Shown here: piece after piece, positions 44,401 through 55,630 of the stretch | Numbering within the stretch: position 1 is the stretch's first letter | Layout: each line of letters begins with the position of its first letter | DNA from: Ornithodoros turicata | Lineage: Eukaryota > Arthropoda > Arachnida > Ixodida > Argasidae | Assembly: GCF_037126465.1 (NCBI RefSeq) | Contig: NC_088201.1 | Coordinates: 189,684,031 to 189,748,030 of the forward strand | Direction of reading: 5' to 3' | DNA length: 64,000 nt | Program-made: the position numbers and the translations under genes | The notes under the pieces: model-generated | Told to the model about the DNA's origin: nothing | The model's database searches: none | Seen by the model: only the letters and a program-made list of their open reading frames with translations

Positions 44401-45052
44401 AGTTTAAAATGTGATTTGTATTTCGTTTTACGTCTTTCGTCGTTACATACCATCGTCGACGCTGTTGCACATTGATAAATCGTACGTAAAACTTGTTCCA
44501 TAGCAGTACGCGGTTTCTCAAATACATAGCACAATTTTCCTGCAGTAATAAAACGCTGTCGGCATTTTCTTGCTGACACTGCTGTCGAAACGTCAGCCTC
44601 TACAATGGGCAAGTGCTGTAAAGGGGCTACGCAGACGCGACTTGATACAAATTGTACGTGCTCACAAAACACAAACGACGAATTCCAGTCACAACATCGC
44701 ACAGAGGTTGGTTCGCGAATGAGTTCGCAGCTGCTGCACTGTTTACTTATCGCGGAACGGTGGAACCCGGCTGTCCGCCATCTTCAAGCACAGATATGTG
44801 AACCGCGAGAAGCCGTAGCTGAAATCCACTGAGAAGTACGAAGACGCGTACACGTCACAATGCCCGTTCGGGTGCATCTACGTAATAAAAATGGCTGCGC
44901 CCATGTGTGTTTCGGAATGAATTACCTATTTTTTTTTTACATGGTACTGTACCGAACTGAGACAATGAAGGTGTATTTTGGGGAGAGCTGGATGTGGGCT
45001 TTCAGAATATCACAACCGTTTCGACTATTTGCGATATCGGCATAGCTGACCT
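41499..45052. other. Interior of the TTAA transposon without a recognisable gene
   Basis: About 3.5 kb of AT-rich DNA with only short, unrelated ORFs. A strong hairpin lies at 41778-41869 (GATGTAAAACCC ... TGTCCC/GGGACA ... GGTTTTACAT). A TTTTTATAAATTTTATAAA region lies near 43740-43830. A spliced transposase with tiny exons could be hidden here, but I could not identify one. Confidence 0.35.
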
Positions 45053-48025
45053 TTAATGGAGAATACGAGCGCCTTCGGGTCGCCAGGAGGAGGGCTGAAC
45101 GACGTGCTAGGAAAACAAAAAATCCTGTACACATACCCGAAGCTAATCAAATTCAAGCAAAAATCCGCCGCCTCTTGCAAAAACTGTCACAGAACACATG
45201 GAAGCATTTCTGTGAGGGTCTTTGCAAAAAATGAACTCTGACAGAACTTTACCAACACGCAAAACGGAAACGAGACTTGCCACAACAGGAACAGCCATTT
45301 ACTGCACTTTCCCTTTCCACCGGCACTCCCATTCTTCAGCTCGCAGATCAATACTGCCACAAACTCACGGCAGGCTGCACGCCTTCTCCCTCTGAGTACC
45401 CAGAGCTGCCTGCAACCAAAACAAAGAAACACAACGAACTGGATGATGATTTTTCACTCAGTGAGCTTAGGAGAGCATTAGAGACCTGTCCAAACCACTC
45501 CTCCGCCGGACCTGACGGCATTACATATGAAGCATTAAGAAATCTAGGTGAAGAAGCCCTGTGGCACCTCCTGGGCATTATTAACAACATATGGGAAACG
45601 GGAAACATACCAGACGAATGGAAAATTTCCAACATCAGACCAATACAAAAACCAGGCAAACTGCCAACCAGTCTGGACGCTTTCAGGCCAATTGCACTTA
45701 ATAGCTGTATTGGCAAGATCTTGGAAAAATGGTCAAAATCCGTCTCGAATGGTTCCTGGAAAATAACTACATATATCCAGAATGTATGACGGGTTTCAGG
45801 AAACACCGTGGCACAATAGACTCTTTAAAAAGATATTATCTCATCAGTCCAACACCAGAAATCCGTACGGAACTTTTCTGCTGCAGTTTTCCTAGATATT
45901 CGAAAGGCGTTCGATTCCATAGCACACTCTGCCATTATGAAGGACATATTGCGAATTGGAATCAGAAGCCGACTGTACCAATACATAAACAGCTACCTAA
46001 CAAACCGACAAATATACATGGGAACTACAGATGGCGACAGCTCCTTACACAAGGTAAACACAGGAGTCACTCAAGGAGGCATCTTATGTCCAATACTGTT
46101 CAACATAGCCATGTTATATCTATGCTGATGATATATGCATATGGGCTGCTCACCACAACGCCTCAGTCTCGTGGCCCGGCTACAAGCGGCGGTGAGCACA
46201 ACTGCGCATTATCTCAGCGTACGTGGAATGAGCATCTCAATAGACAGAGCGGTCATGCTACCGTTCACACAACGTCCATTCCACAAGTACCCTATCAAAA
46301 TAAACAGCACTCCAATAGCAATCAAAACAAAGCACAAATTCCTCGGGGTTACAATAGACCGACTCCTCAGCTGGGCACCGGAAATACGCTCCATCCAACG
46401 AAAAACAGCTGGATACATGAACATCCCTAGAAGTATGGCAGGACATACGTGGGGACCCCAAGGAACATCCTAATGCAGATTTATCGCACTCTAATACTCT
46501 CCAACTTGAGATACAGTCTATCTTTGTTATAGCGGGTGGCTAAAACAAATCTTAAGAAACTCAGCCAAACTCAGGCCTCAGGGCTGAGACTTGTTCTTGG
46601 AGTCGAACGACATTCCCTCACACGACAAGACATTCAGCACTCCTAGAAGAAGCACGAGAAATACCCTTCTCCTTGCTTATCACACACTGAAGGTACATCT
46701 ACGTCATAAAACCGCGCACGTTCGTTAAGCATCCTCTAGCCAATCCTGGCACCCAGCGAATGGGCTCAGAAGCGAGCAAAACAATGCTTCAGTTCCATCC
46801 ATACCTGCCGACGGATTTCCGACCTGCAAAAAGGGTTACCATGCCACCATGGAGGCTCACAACACCTGAAGTCCAGTCACGAATCCCAGGGATGCCAAAA
46901 AAAGTCAGAAACAGCAACATCTGTAGTCACACAACTAGGACTTCAAAGGATAGCTGAGCTCCAGGATAGGCTAACGCTCATCTACACAGACGACTCCACT
47001 ATAGATCTGGGTTCAACCTCTGCAGTATATTTCCCACACAAGGAGGCTATCCTGTCCCACAAGCTAAGCCACAGAACTTCATCAACAGCAGCTGAGCTGC
47101 ACGCCATCCTCACCGCCCTCAAACTTATCCAAATAGAAGAACACCCCACAGAATGGGCTATACTCACTGACTCCCAATCTGCAATAGCAGCTGTTTCCTC
47201 TCCCAAAGAGTCAGAATGTTCCTCCCTGGTGAAGGAAATGCGCACATTCCACACAAGCTCAATCTATGCTGGCCACTCAGTCCTTCTACAGTGGATCCCA
47301 GGGCACACCAACATACCTGGAAACGAAATAGCTGATAAAGCAGCTGGCGACGCACGCGCGTTAGATAAAACAACAGCAATACCTCTTTCAAAGTCAGACA
47401 ACAGAGCAATAATCCGGGAAATTACAAAGGCTCAGATCGATCAACTATATCAGGATCCTGAATGGAGAAACAGAAGATTGGCCCATCTCGACAGATCTTA
47501 CCAGTACCACTTTACAAAACACATGCCAAGGCAACAAGAAGCACTGATTCATAGACTCAGAATGGGTGTTGCAAACACAGAAGCTTACAAACACAAACTA
47601 AAAATTGTACCCTCACCTATGTGTCACACCTGTGAAGAATTAGAAGATGAGACACACATACTTCTGTACTGTAAAAAATTCTCCACACAAAGGAAAGTCT
47701 TAGAGAAAGGACTGCTGCACCTTCATAACGGACCCCTGACCATGCACAAAATCTTAGGCGCCTGACCCTCCAAAGCCTCCTGCTTCACAGCAGCAGGACT
47801 CCTGCTCTCCTTCATCAGGGAGTGCGACCTGCAACTATAAATCTATAACTATAAACACACCCACATAAATAGTTCCTCTTCCTTTCTCCTGCGCCCTTTC
47901 CATAACTAAGCCTCCCACCTACCCTCTCCCCTCCCCCACCTTTTTACCCCAATTACCTAACCCCCTTTTCCGGTAGAGCAGCAAGTCAGCCCTAGCTTGG
48001 TTAACATCTCTATAAACCCATAATG

Positions 48026-48082
48026 AAGAAGAAGAACAAGGCCGGCAAGGCGCAGAAGAACGTCCTTGACACGGACAAGAAG
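48026..48082 (+). pseudogene. H2B: Histone H2B middle fragment (19 codons) between elements K and L
   Basis: In frame with the 13-codon piece left of K, these codons read KKKNKAGKAQKNV then LDTDKK, corresponding to the conserved GKAQKN...TDKK part of the arthropod H2B tail. A Lys-Lys-Lys-Asn-Lys stretch replaces the expected short spacer, probably target duplication plus slippage of AAG repeats. Element L begins at 48083, right after an AAG codon. The coding continues at 57481 beyond L. Confidence 0.85.
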
Positions 48083-48282
48083 GTGTGCCGAAAAGCGCAC
48101 GTGGGTCCACCGTGGTTCTTCGAAGGCTGCTTCTCCGATAGCTCCTGCGGGAAACGGTCTGTTAGCGAAAGCGACTAAGTGACTTTGCTCTTGGCCTCTG
48201 GGTCTACCACCTGCCCATATCTTGTTGGTGACCGGCGGTGTCGAGGTAAGGGGGCTTGGCCGGAGCTCCCCGCGGTCGTAAG

Positions 48283-49348
48283 ATGCCGGTCAGCGGCGGG
48301 GCGGACCTGTACTGGTCCGCGTCCAGCGACATTGGCTCCTTCCCTTTGGACCACTTCTTAGAGAACGGGCTCTCTGCCATTCCTGTTGTTCTACTGCCTA
48401 CGAATGGGTCTACCATACGCTCAAAAAACCCTAAGATACTTATTCAGTGCCTAGAGGGCGTAACTCACGATTTTAAGGATATTAATGAGGTACGTCAGTA
48501 CGGAAAAGACGACATCGTTTGTCAGTCATAGTAACCTTCGCGGGGCACAACTGTCCTTGGGAAATAAAATCGTGGCCGCTGATATTTCGCGTGGATTTGT
48601 TCAGACGTAGACCGCTGCAGTGTAAGCGCTGCTACCGCTTTGGCCACGTCACTAAGCACTGTAAGTCCGAGATGCGCTGCCGGCGCTGCGGTGGTTCCCA
48701 TGACGAGTCTGCTTGTTCCCCTGATTCCTCTTTGAAGTGCTGTCTATGTGGAGGCGATCACAACGCTGATTTCCCGGCTTGTCCCTCTCGCGATCTGGAA
48801 ATAGCTCTCTTAGATCTTATGGATTCACGTCACTGCTCTGGTGTCGAAGCTGCTTCTGTGCTTAAGGGTCGTGGTGATTCGTTTGCCGCTAGGACTCAGG
48901 CTTCCGGGCTTGCCCCGGAGAGACTTGAGAAAATGATTACTGATGCTGTGGAGTCCGCTGTCGCCAAGCTAAAAGAGGACATTTGCTCTCTCAACTCCCT
49001 GCTTGCTTCTCTAACTGCTGCCCTCCAGGACACTGTGTCCTCAGGGGCGCGGGTTGCTTCTGCGGCTCGTGGTCCTGGCGGCTCGGTGTCTGCCGAGGCA
49101 ACTCCGCCTCTAGGTTGTACGCCCATTCTTGCTCGCCCCCCGGGTGACTGCCAGGATTCCGAAATGCATTCCGACATAGATTCCGTACGTTCCGTAGATT
49201 AGTACATTCCGTACGTTCCTTGCCCAAGCGCGGTGCTTCAGGATCGGGCTCCCTTCAAGGCAAGCGCAATAAGAAAGGTCGTAAACAGCAAGTGAGTAGT
49301 GGCGTCCTTGCCACCGCCGTTGCTGAATCCATGCTCGCTGATGGATAG
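48283..49348 (+). pseudogene. L ORF1 (gag-like, three CCHC knuckles), frameshifted
   Basis: The ATG at 48283 gives an N-terminal domain (GSFPLDHFLENGLSAIPVVLL, ILIQCLEGVTHDFKDINEV). A frameshift at about 48525 leads to LFRRRPLQCKRCYRFGH and the knuckles CKRCYRFGHVTKHC, CRRCGGSHDESAC and CCLCGGDHNADFPAC (about 48615-48780). A helical region (APERLEKMITDAVESAVAKL) and a Ser/Gly/Pro-rich tail follow. The frame ending at 49202 shifts once more to a basic C-terminus (KRNKKGRKQQ...ESMLADG) whose stop lies in the ATGGATAG overlap with ORF2. Confidence 0.75.
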
Positions 49349-52257
49349 CCTTCGCATACTCCAGTGGAACTGCTACTCTGTACTCAACGGCCTTCCAGAC
49401 CTTAACACACTAGTTTCCTCTTGTTCTCCGGATGTTATTTTACTTCAAGAGACTTAGCTTTCTGCTTTTCGGTCCTTTTCTCTTCCCGGTTTTCATGCGT
49501 ACCGCTTAGACCGACTAGCTGGCTGCGGTGGTGGCCTGCTGACACTTGTTTCCACATCCCTCATTCACTCTTCCTCTGTTTTCTATGAGCAATCATCTCT
49601 GGTCTGGGAAGTGATCGGCGTTCGCCTCGCCTCGCCGTCCCCAAATATATCTGTCATGAACGTCTATTGTCCTGGTGGCTTTCTCTCCGCCGGGCCCGTG
49701 GATGCTGCCGTGGCCAGGGCTTCTGGTGACGTTTTAGTAGCCGGGGATTTCAACTCCCACCATGTCCAGCGGGGCCATAAGACCGACTCGCGAGGCCGGG
49801 ACTTGTGGGCTTGGATTTGCCAGCGAAACCTTCTGTGGCTAATGATGGATCGTCTACGTTTCTCCGAGGGACTGCGCGCTCTGCGATCGACCTGACCTTG
49901 TGCTCTCCCCGGATCAAACTGTCTTCGTGGAGGGCCAGCGATTCGTCCACCAACAGCGATCACCTACCCATTTATTTCGAGCTCCTGTCCTCCGCACTGT
50001 CTCTGTGCGGTCCCACTGTAACCGCTCCCTGCAAGAGAAGAAACTTGCTTCATTGTTGGCTGGAAGCGATGATCTCCCTCCTCTGGACAGGGCAATCTCG
50101 TCTCTTTCCTCTCTCTCTCAATCTCTGCAGCAGTCCACTTTTAGGGTGGAGAAACGTACTTCCTCAAGCTGTGCTCCTTGGTGGACCGGTGACTGCACGA
50201 GAACCTACAGACGCCGCAAGGCAGCCTGGAAACAAGTGCTTGCTAACACATGCTACGCGAACTGGACACATTTCAGCGTCTCAGGGCTCTTTATAAACGC
50301 ACTATCGCTGCCGCCAAGCGTAACTTTTATTCGGGTCGCAACTCATTCCTCTCAGCTCCGAACTGCAGGAAAGCGCTACACAGACACATTGCTTTTATCC
50401 GCAGATCCTTCTCCACTGCACCCCCGCTCTAACCGTCCTTTCTGATGCCGACTCAAGCTCGCGCCTCGAAGGAGTCGCGAGGGGGCTTGCTCTGCGGTTC
50501 TCGAATGCGGTAGCCGTCGTATTACCTGCCCTTCCAGCTCCATCCTCTGGGTTTCATGCTGTCTCCCCCGCGGAGCTGGAATGTGCTGTGGGGGCTCTTC
50601 CTAACAGTGCTCCCGGTCCTGACGGGGTTAGTGCAGCGGTGGTTAAGCACCTTTGGGCGAACCACCGATCTGTATTGCTGAATATTGTGAATTCGTCCTT
50701 GGAGCACGCATGGATCCCCCAGGTCTGGAGGCGGTCTCGAATTGTCGTCGTTCAGAAGGTGCCCTCCCGGGGCATCTCTCTCGACAATATTAGGCAAATC
50801 GCACTGACGTCAGTCCTTTGTAAGACTGTCGAGCGTATCATTCACTGCCGGCTATCGCCGTTTGTAGAGTCCTCTCGTGTTCTCAACAAAACACAAATAG
50901 GTTTTCGCGAGCATTGCTCCATTTGGTTGGCCCACACCAGCCTCGAGTGCCAGATCCGCCTCGCCCGCGAGAGGGGATTTCTCTCTGGGCTGGTGGCTCT
51001 AGATGTTGCTAAAGCCTATGACAGCGTAGAACATTCGGTGCTCCTCCAGGAGTTAGTGAACGCTAACTCTCCCCCTTACCTGATTGCTTGGGTCATGGCC
51101 TTCCTCTGTGATCGCTCATTCTTCTGTTCTGCTGGTTCCTTAGTTTCTTCATCTTACCCCCAGAGTAGGGGCGTCCCCCAAGGATCGGTGCTCTCTCCCA
51201 TATTATTCAATGTTTTGGTGAGCTCCCTCCCATGTGACCCGAGCATTACAACTTTTACGTATGCGGACGACATTGCTTTCTTTGCTTCGGCGCCCTCATT
51301 GTCTGAGTTGTACGCTAAGCTTCAAGCCTACCTGGACACCCTGGCAGCCTGGATAAGCTCTATGCACCTTTCTCTGAATGTGCACAAGTCGGCCATGCTC
51401 GTGTTCCCGCTGAACACTACAGTCACCATCGACATGCTAAGTTGGCCTGCAATCGGTCCGTCAAGTTAAGCAGCTCAAGTACTTGGGGATGTGGTACGAC
51501 GAGAGCTGGCGTCACCACATAGATCACTTGTGTCTAAAGGCAACGAAGGCAATCGGCGTCTTCCACCGGTGCTCTAGCCCCCGTGTCGGCATGCGTAGAG
51601 ATGCCCTGCTCTACGTGTACCGTTCTTACGTGCGACCCATTTTGGAGTTTGGAGCAGTCCTTTTTTCCTCCCTGCCTGACTGGCGACTAACCAAACTGTA
51701 CATTTTGGAGCGGCGGGCCCTCCGCCTCTGCTTGGGCCTTCCCCGGTATTCGGCCAATGATGCACTTCTCCTTGAGGCACGGTTGCCTTCTCTCAAGGCT
51801 CGGTTCCGGCTACTTACAGTGAGCATCTTCCTGTCTCAGTGCCAGAACTCCCTTGCGCTGTCAAATAATGCGGCTCTCATGGATGCTCGGCTGTGGTTAA
51901 CTTGGCAGTGGCACCGTAGAAATACTCCACAATTAGTTTTCGCCGAGCAACTCCTTCTGCCATTAAAGGTTTCGCTCTTCGATGTACTCCCCCTCAACTT
52001 CTATCTCCACCGAGCCGGCCGCTTTTCATCCCCCGCGTGTCCCCACTGTGGCCAGTACGAGACGTTCACACTTCCTCATGCAATGCAGCTTTTACGCTAG
52101 GCTTCGAGAGGCCTATATATGTCATCCACTCCGTCTGCTGGGGGTTCCCGTGTCCCTAGCAGCCCTCCTTTCGTTTGGAGCCTCCAGCACTTCCAGCTGG
52201 GATATGTCGGTAGCGGTTGGGCTTGCATATTTCCTTTCTCGCTCGCGCCGCTTCTAG
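49341..52257 (+). pseudogene. L ORF2: APE endonuclease and reverse transcriptase, frameshifted
   Basis: It starts MDSLRILQWNCYSVLNGLPDL. APE shows ILLQET followed by a stop, LVAGDFNSHHVQRGHKTDSRG (about 49740), VANDGSSTFLRG, SAIDLTLCSP and TNSDHLPIYF. The RT has SAPGPDGVSAAVVK, DNIRQIALTS, RGVPQGSVLSPILFN and the intact box YADDIAFFA (about 51260). The thumb (YLGMWYDESWRHHIDHL) is in another frame from 51483. The C-terminal CPHCGQYETFT...HAMQLL cluster ends near 52100, with a short tail to 52257. No RNase H. Main breaks are at about 49455, 49840, 50440, 51470 and 52070. Confidence 0.8.
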
Positions 52258-52710
52258 CCCACCTTTGCATCCACCCATTCACCCACCTACCCACAATCAC
52301 CCATTGAGTGTTACCACGCCGTGTGTTACGTGCACGCCGAAGGAGCCCATTAGGTCTGAGAAATTCTGGTGGCTCTCCCGCACGAGGCGAGTCAAAGCAA
52401 CATAAGTCTGCAGAGGGTGGCCGAAGGTAAACAATGGCATCTGATTGCTTTGGTTTACCCCAAGTATAACTCCGTGCCACACTTTCAGTGTGAGTATCCA
52501 ACTCCGCGGGCTCTTACTTACCTGGAATAGACAGCCACGGTCAAACACACAGCCAGGCATCTACACTGACTACTACACAATCACTCTACTACAATGGCTT
52601 CTGCTAATGAATACTACAATTAGAGTCACTAAATAAGCTACGCTTCAGAGTATCGACACTGAGGCAAAAAGAGCCGCCATGTTGTTTCGGATGACCTCCA
52701 GCCCCACCTC
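52258..52710. other. L 3' region and inserted foldback arm left of element G
   Basis: No gene is supported. The outer part up to about 52310 is probably L 3' untranslated DNA. The segment 52621-52701 is an inverted copy of 57170-57237 on the other side of element G (shared GAGGTCATCCGAAACAACAT, CAGTGTCGATACTCTGAAGC and AGTGACTCTAA on the opposite strand). Confidence 0.5.
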
Positions 52711-52928
52711 TATTTTATTTATTTTTATTTATTTATTTATTTATGAATACTCCAGGCTCCTGGCCCAAGCAGGAGTGGAAAAACTAAAGAAAAATACATT
52801 GCATTTGTAATAATCATATGTCGAGACAGCACAGATATTAAACAATCAATACTGAGTCCGTATAATATATGCAGAGCAAGCAGAGCAGCCATAGCCATAG
52901 GATACCAGCCACACACGATAACCACCAA

Positions 52929-55630
52929 CTACGTTAAGAAGTACTCTCTTGGCAAGGCGTTCCATTCGTCAACAGTTTTAGGAAAATATGAATGCTTGAA
53001 GGATTGAGTTCTGCAGAAAAATGGTTCAAGTTTATGAATACGTGTAGATCGCAGTGGTCGGCTTTGACTTTGTGAAATGTAATCATCAGGATTTAAAAGA
53101 AGTTTGCGGTTACAGAGCATGTGCAAGAATCTCAGCCTATGTTCTTTCCTTCTTTCCGCTAACGTCGAAAGCCCCGATCTAGCAAGAAGTTCAGAAACCG
53201 AGCGTCTCCGATCATAAGAACTGTGCACGAAGCGAATGGCAAGGCGTTGAACCCTTTCGAGCTTTGCAATATCAACTTTAGTATATGGATCCCAAACTAT
53301 TGACGCATATTCTAGTTTTGGCCTGATTAGTGTTTTGTATGCATTTAGCTTTACATCAGTCGGTGCTTCCTTAAGTTTCCGGCGCATAAAGTACAGCTTT
53401 CTTAATGCCTTTGAACATATCTTTTCAATATGGCTCGTCCACTTTAACGTACTAGTCAGAGTTACTCCCAAGTACTCATACTCAGAAACCTCAGTAATCG
53501 GCACACCCCCCAATGTGTACACAAACCTTTGTGGAGTCCTTTTACGAGTTATAGGCATACATACAGTTTTCTCAGAGTTCAACGTCATGCCCCACTCGGT
53601 ACACCACAGCAAGATTTGGTCCAATCCCTTATTTAGTCTTTCCTGATCTCTTCTATCGTTCACAGTTGTAAACATGACACAGTCATCCGCGAAGAGCTTA
53701 ATACTCACGCCGGGTTCGACACTCTCAACAATATCATTAATGTACACTAAAAAAAGTAGTGGTCCCAGGACAGAGCCTTGGGGTACACCGGAGCTTACTT
53801 CTAAATTATCTGACACTGATCCTCTTACATCTACGAACTGCTTCCTGTCTGTTAGATATGCCCTAACCCATGCCACCAAATATGACGGGATACCCAAGCT
53901 TGTTAACTTCCGCAGTAGTTTAGAATGGACCACCTTGTCAAAGGCCTTCGTAAAGTCGAGAAACACCATGTCAACCTGGCCGCCGTTATCTAGCACTTCC
54001 AAACAATTATGAACTGTGGTCACAAGTTGTGTTACTGTTGAAACTCCTTTCCGAAAGCCATGTTGCTCTTGTGAAAGTAAGTCATTCGTTTCTAAGAATT
54101 CACGGATAACACTTGCAATTATATGTTCAATGAGTTTACAACTACAGCAGGTCAAAGAAATTGGCCTATAGTTTGAGACATATTGAGGGTCACCTTTTTT
54201 GTGCACAGGGATTACGCGTGCCATTACCCAGTCCTGGGGCACGGATGATGTGAACAAAGACGCCTCAAAAATTACTTGCAAGTACTTTGCAATGACATCC
54301 GCATACCTTTTAAGGAAAAAATTGGCTATGCCATCCGGCCCCACTGCCTTTTTTTCCTTTAGTCGCAACAACATATTAAGCACACCCTGGTAAGATACAA
54401 TGTTATCACTTGGTGGAATAACATTAACATGCTCAAATACTTGATCCTGTACATCGAAATTGAAAACAGACTGAAAGTACTTGTTACAATGTTCCGCTAT
54501 TTCCTTGCTATCAGTAACTACACGGGAATCAACCCTCAAGGCTTCAATACCATGTTTTTTGTCAGACAAGAAGCGCCAAAACCTGGATGGCTCATTCGTC
54601 ATGAAATCCCGAAGCACATGCGTGTAATACTCCACCCTGGACTCATTTATTTTTACACGGAGCACCGCTTGTAGTCTGTTTATTTCCTCTCTTTCAGCTC
54701 CACGGTTCCTTCGCAGTCGTCTTATTCTTCTCTTCAAATGTATTATAGAGCGAGTGATCCATGGATTAGGGTTGTTAAGTCGCTTATTCTTATTCGGGAC
54801 GTATTGATCAATGCAAAATCGGCATATTCGTTTGAACTCCTGCCAAAGCGCCTCAACATTACTTCCTCTAAAATTATCGAGATGAGAATTTAAATACGCT
54901 ACTATGCTCGTACTGTCCGCTTTCGCGTAATCCTTCACCAATACAAACTTCTTTTGTCCTTCTTTCAGCTTACGAACATTGCAGGTAAAGTACACAAGCA
55001 TGTGATCGGAGATTCCATCACCTACTGTAGTGTCACAATCCGAAAAAAAGTCACTAACAAGTATTACATCCAATATTGAGCTAGATGACTTGTCATAGCG
55101 TGTGCTACTCTTCACAACCTGAGTTAGGTCAAATGCAAACATGGTATTAAATAAAGCAATACAGCTCTTCATATTCGAAGTACCACATGTTAGATATTCC
55201 CAGTTTATCGAAGGCAAATTAAAGTCTCCTGCAACAATTATTTTTGATCCAGATTTGTGTAATTTGCACAAGTGGTCATTGACACGTTCTAAAAACTCGT
55301 CTTTTTCATCTGGAGCACGGTAGATGGCACCCAAAATAACATCATTACCCCACAGATTTAACGTACACCAGACACTTTCATGATGTTCAATTTGTTCAAG
55401 CTGGGCACATTCAATATTTGCCTTAATTACCACAGCTACTCCTCCCCCTCTCTGGGGGCGATCCCTGCGTATTATTTTGTGTGTCCTGGGTATTATTTCG
55501 TCATCGCTTATGTTATCATTTAACCATGTTTCGGTAATGACTGTTACAAGAGGGTCATATTCTAGCAATAATTCCTCAAGCTGGCAAACTTTATTCACAA
55601 TGCTTCTTGCATTTACATTTATTATTCGTA
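52929..55630 (-). CDS. G ORF2: CR1-type APE endonuclease and reverse transcriptase (intact)
   Basis: The open frame includes LRIINVNARSIVNKVCQLEE, the normal APE start, directly after the ORF1 stop. It has no ATG there; the first in-frame start-like codon is a GTG at 55598, so initiation may use -1 frameshifting or reinitiation. APE blocks are TVITETWLND, RGGGVAVVI, IIVAGDFNLPSINW and GISDHMLVYF. The RT has AVGPDGIANFFLK, NYRPISLTCCSCKL, FLDFTKAFDKV, SSGVPQGSVLGPLLF and the intact box FADDCVMFT (about 53665). The thumb is YLGVTLTSTLKWTSH. The C-terminus ends TVDEWNALPREYF. No RNase H, as expected for CR1. About 890 codons without a stop. Confidence 0.85.

Larger units (their letters stand above)
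38399..45052. mobile_element. 6.65-kb DNA transposon flanked by TTAA (Kolobok- or piggyBac-like), inserted in K ORF2
   Basis: Flanks are TTAA at 38395-38398 and 45053-45056, and removing the element restores an uninterrupted K reading frame (GYI-NGEYERLR). Terminal inverted repeats of about 18-20 bp begin AGGTCAG(A/C)TATGCCGAT. A TTAA duplication fits the Kolobok and piggyBac superfamilies. The THAP-like coding near the left end favours Kolobok, whose members can carry THAP domains (established for the family; assignment here is inference). No complete transposase is visible. Nested inside are a SINE, a hAT MITE and a foldback. Confidence 0.75.
37543..47840 (+). pseudogene. K ORF2: APE, RT and RNase H, split by the TTAA element
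   Basis: APE begins IFQWNSHWISGKIGDF with ILCGDFNAHNK (about 37985) and THGRDHIPLLL (Ser of GSDH lost). It runs to GYI, where the TTAA transposon enters at 38399; coding resumes NGEYERLRVARRRAERRA at 45057. The RT has SSAGPDGITYEALR, AFRPIALNS, TQGGILCPILFN and YADDICIWAA, the last out of frame at about 46117. RNase H (about 46980-47350) shows IYTDDS, STAAELHAI, LTDSQSAI and IPGNEIADKAA. The C-terminal CHTCEELEDETHILLYC ends near 47670. Frame breaks at about 45730, 45940, 46130 and 46470 inactivate it. Confidence 0.8.
35669..48025 (+). mobile_element. Element K: I-type retrotransposon splitting H2B at codon 13, itself carrying two nested DNA transposons
   Basis: The leader starts TGAACCAGCG at 35669. 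ORF1 and ORF2 follow the same order as in J and end with RNase H at about 47840; a pyrimidine-rich 3' untranslated region and a short ATAAACCCATAA end follow. H2B resumes with AAG codons at 48026. TGAAGAAG lies on both sides (35654-35661 and 48024-48031), compatible with a target duplication. Removing the MITE (36371-37449) and the TTAA element (38399-45052) leaves about 4.6 kb. Frameshifts and an internal ORF1 deletion make it inactive. Confidence 0.8.

Noticed and set aside
52297..52560. Helitron/PIF1 helicase C-terminus (GHPLQTYVALTRLVR on the minus strand)
   Set aside because: A short YVALTR-like string resembles the helicase end motif, but no other helicase motif is present and the frame is short; insufficient support.
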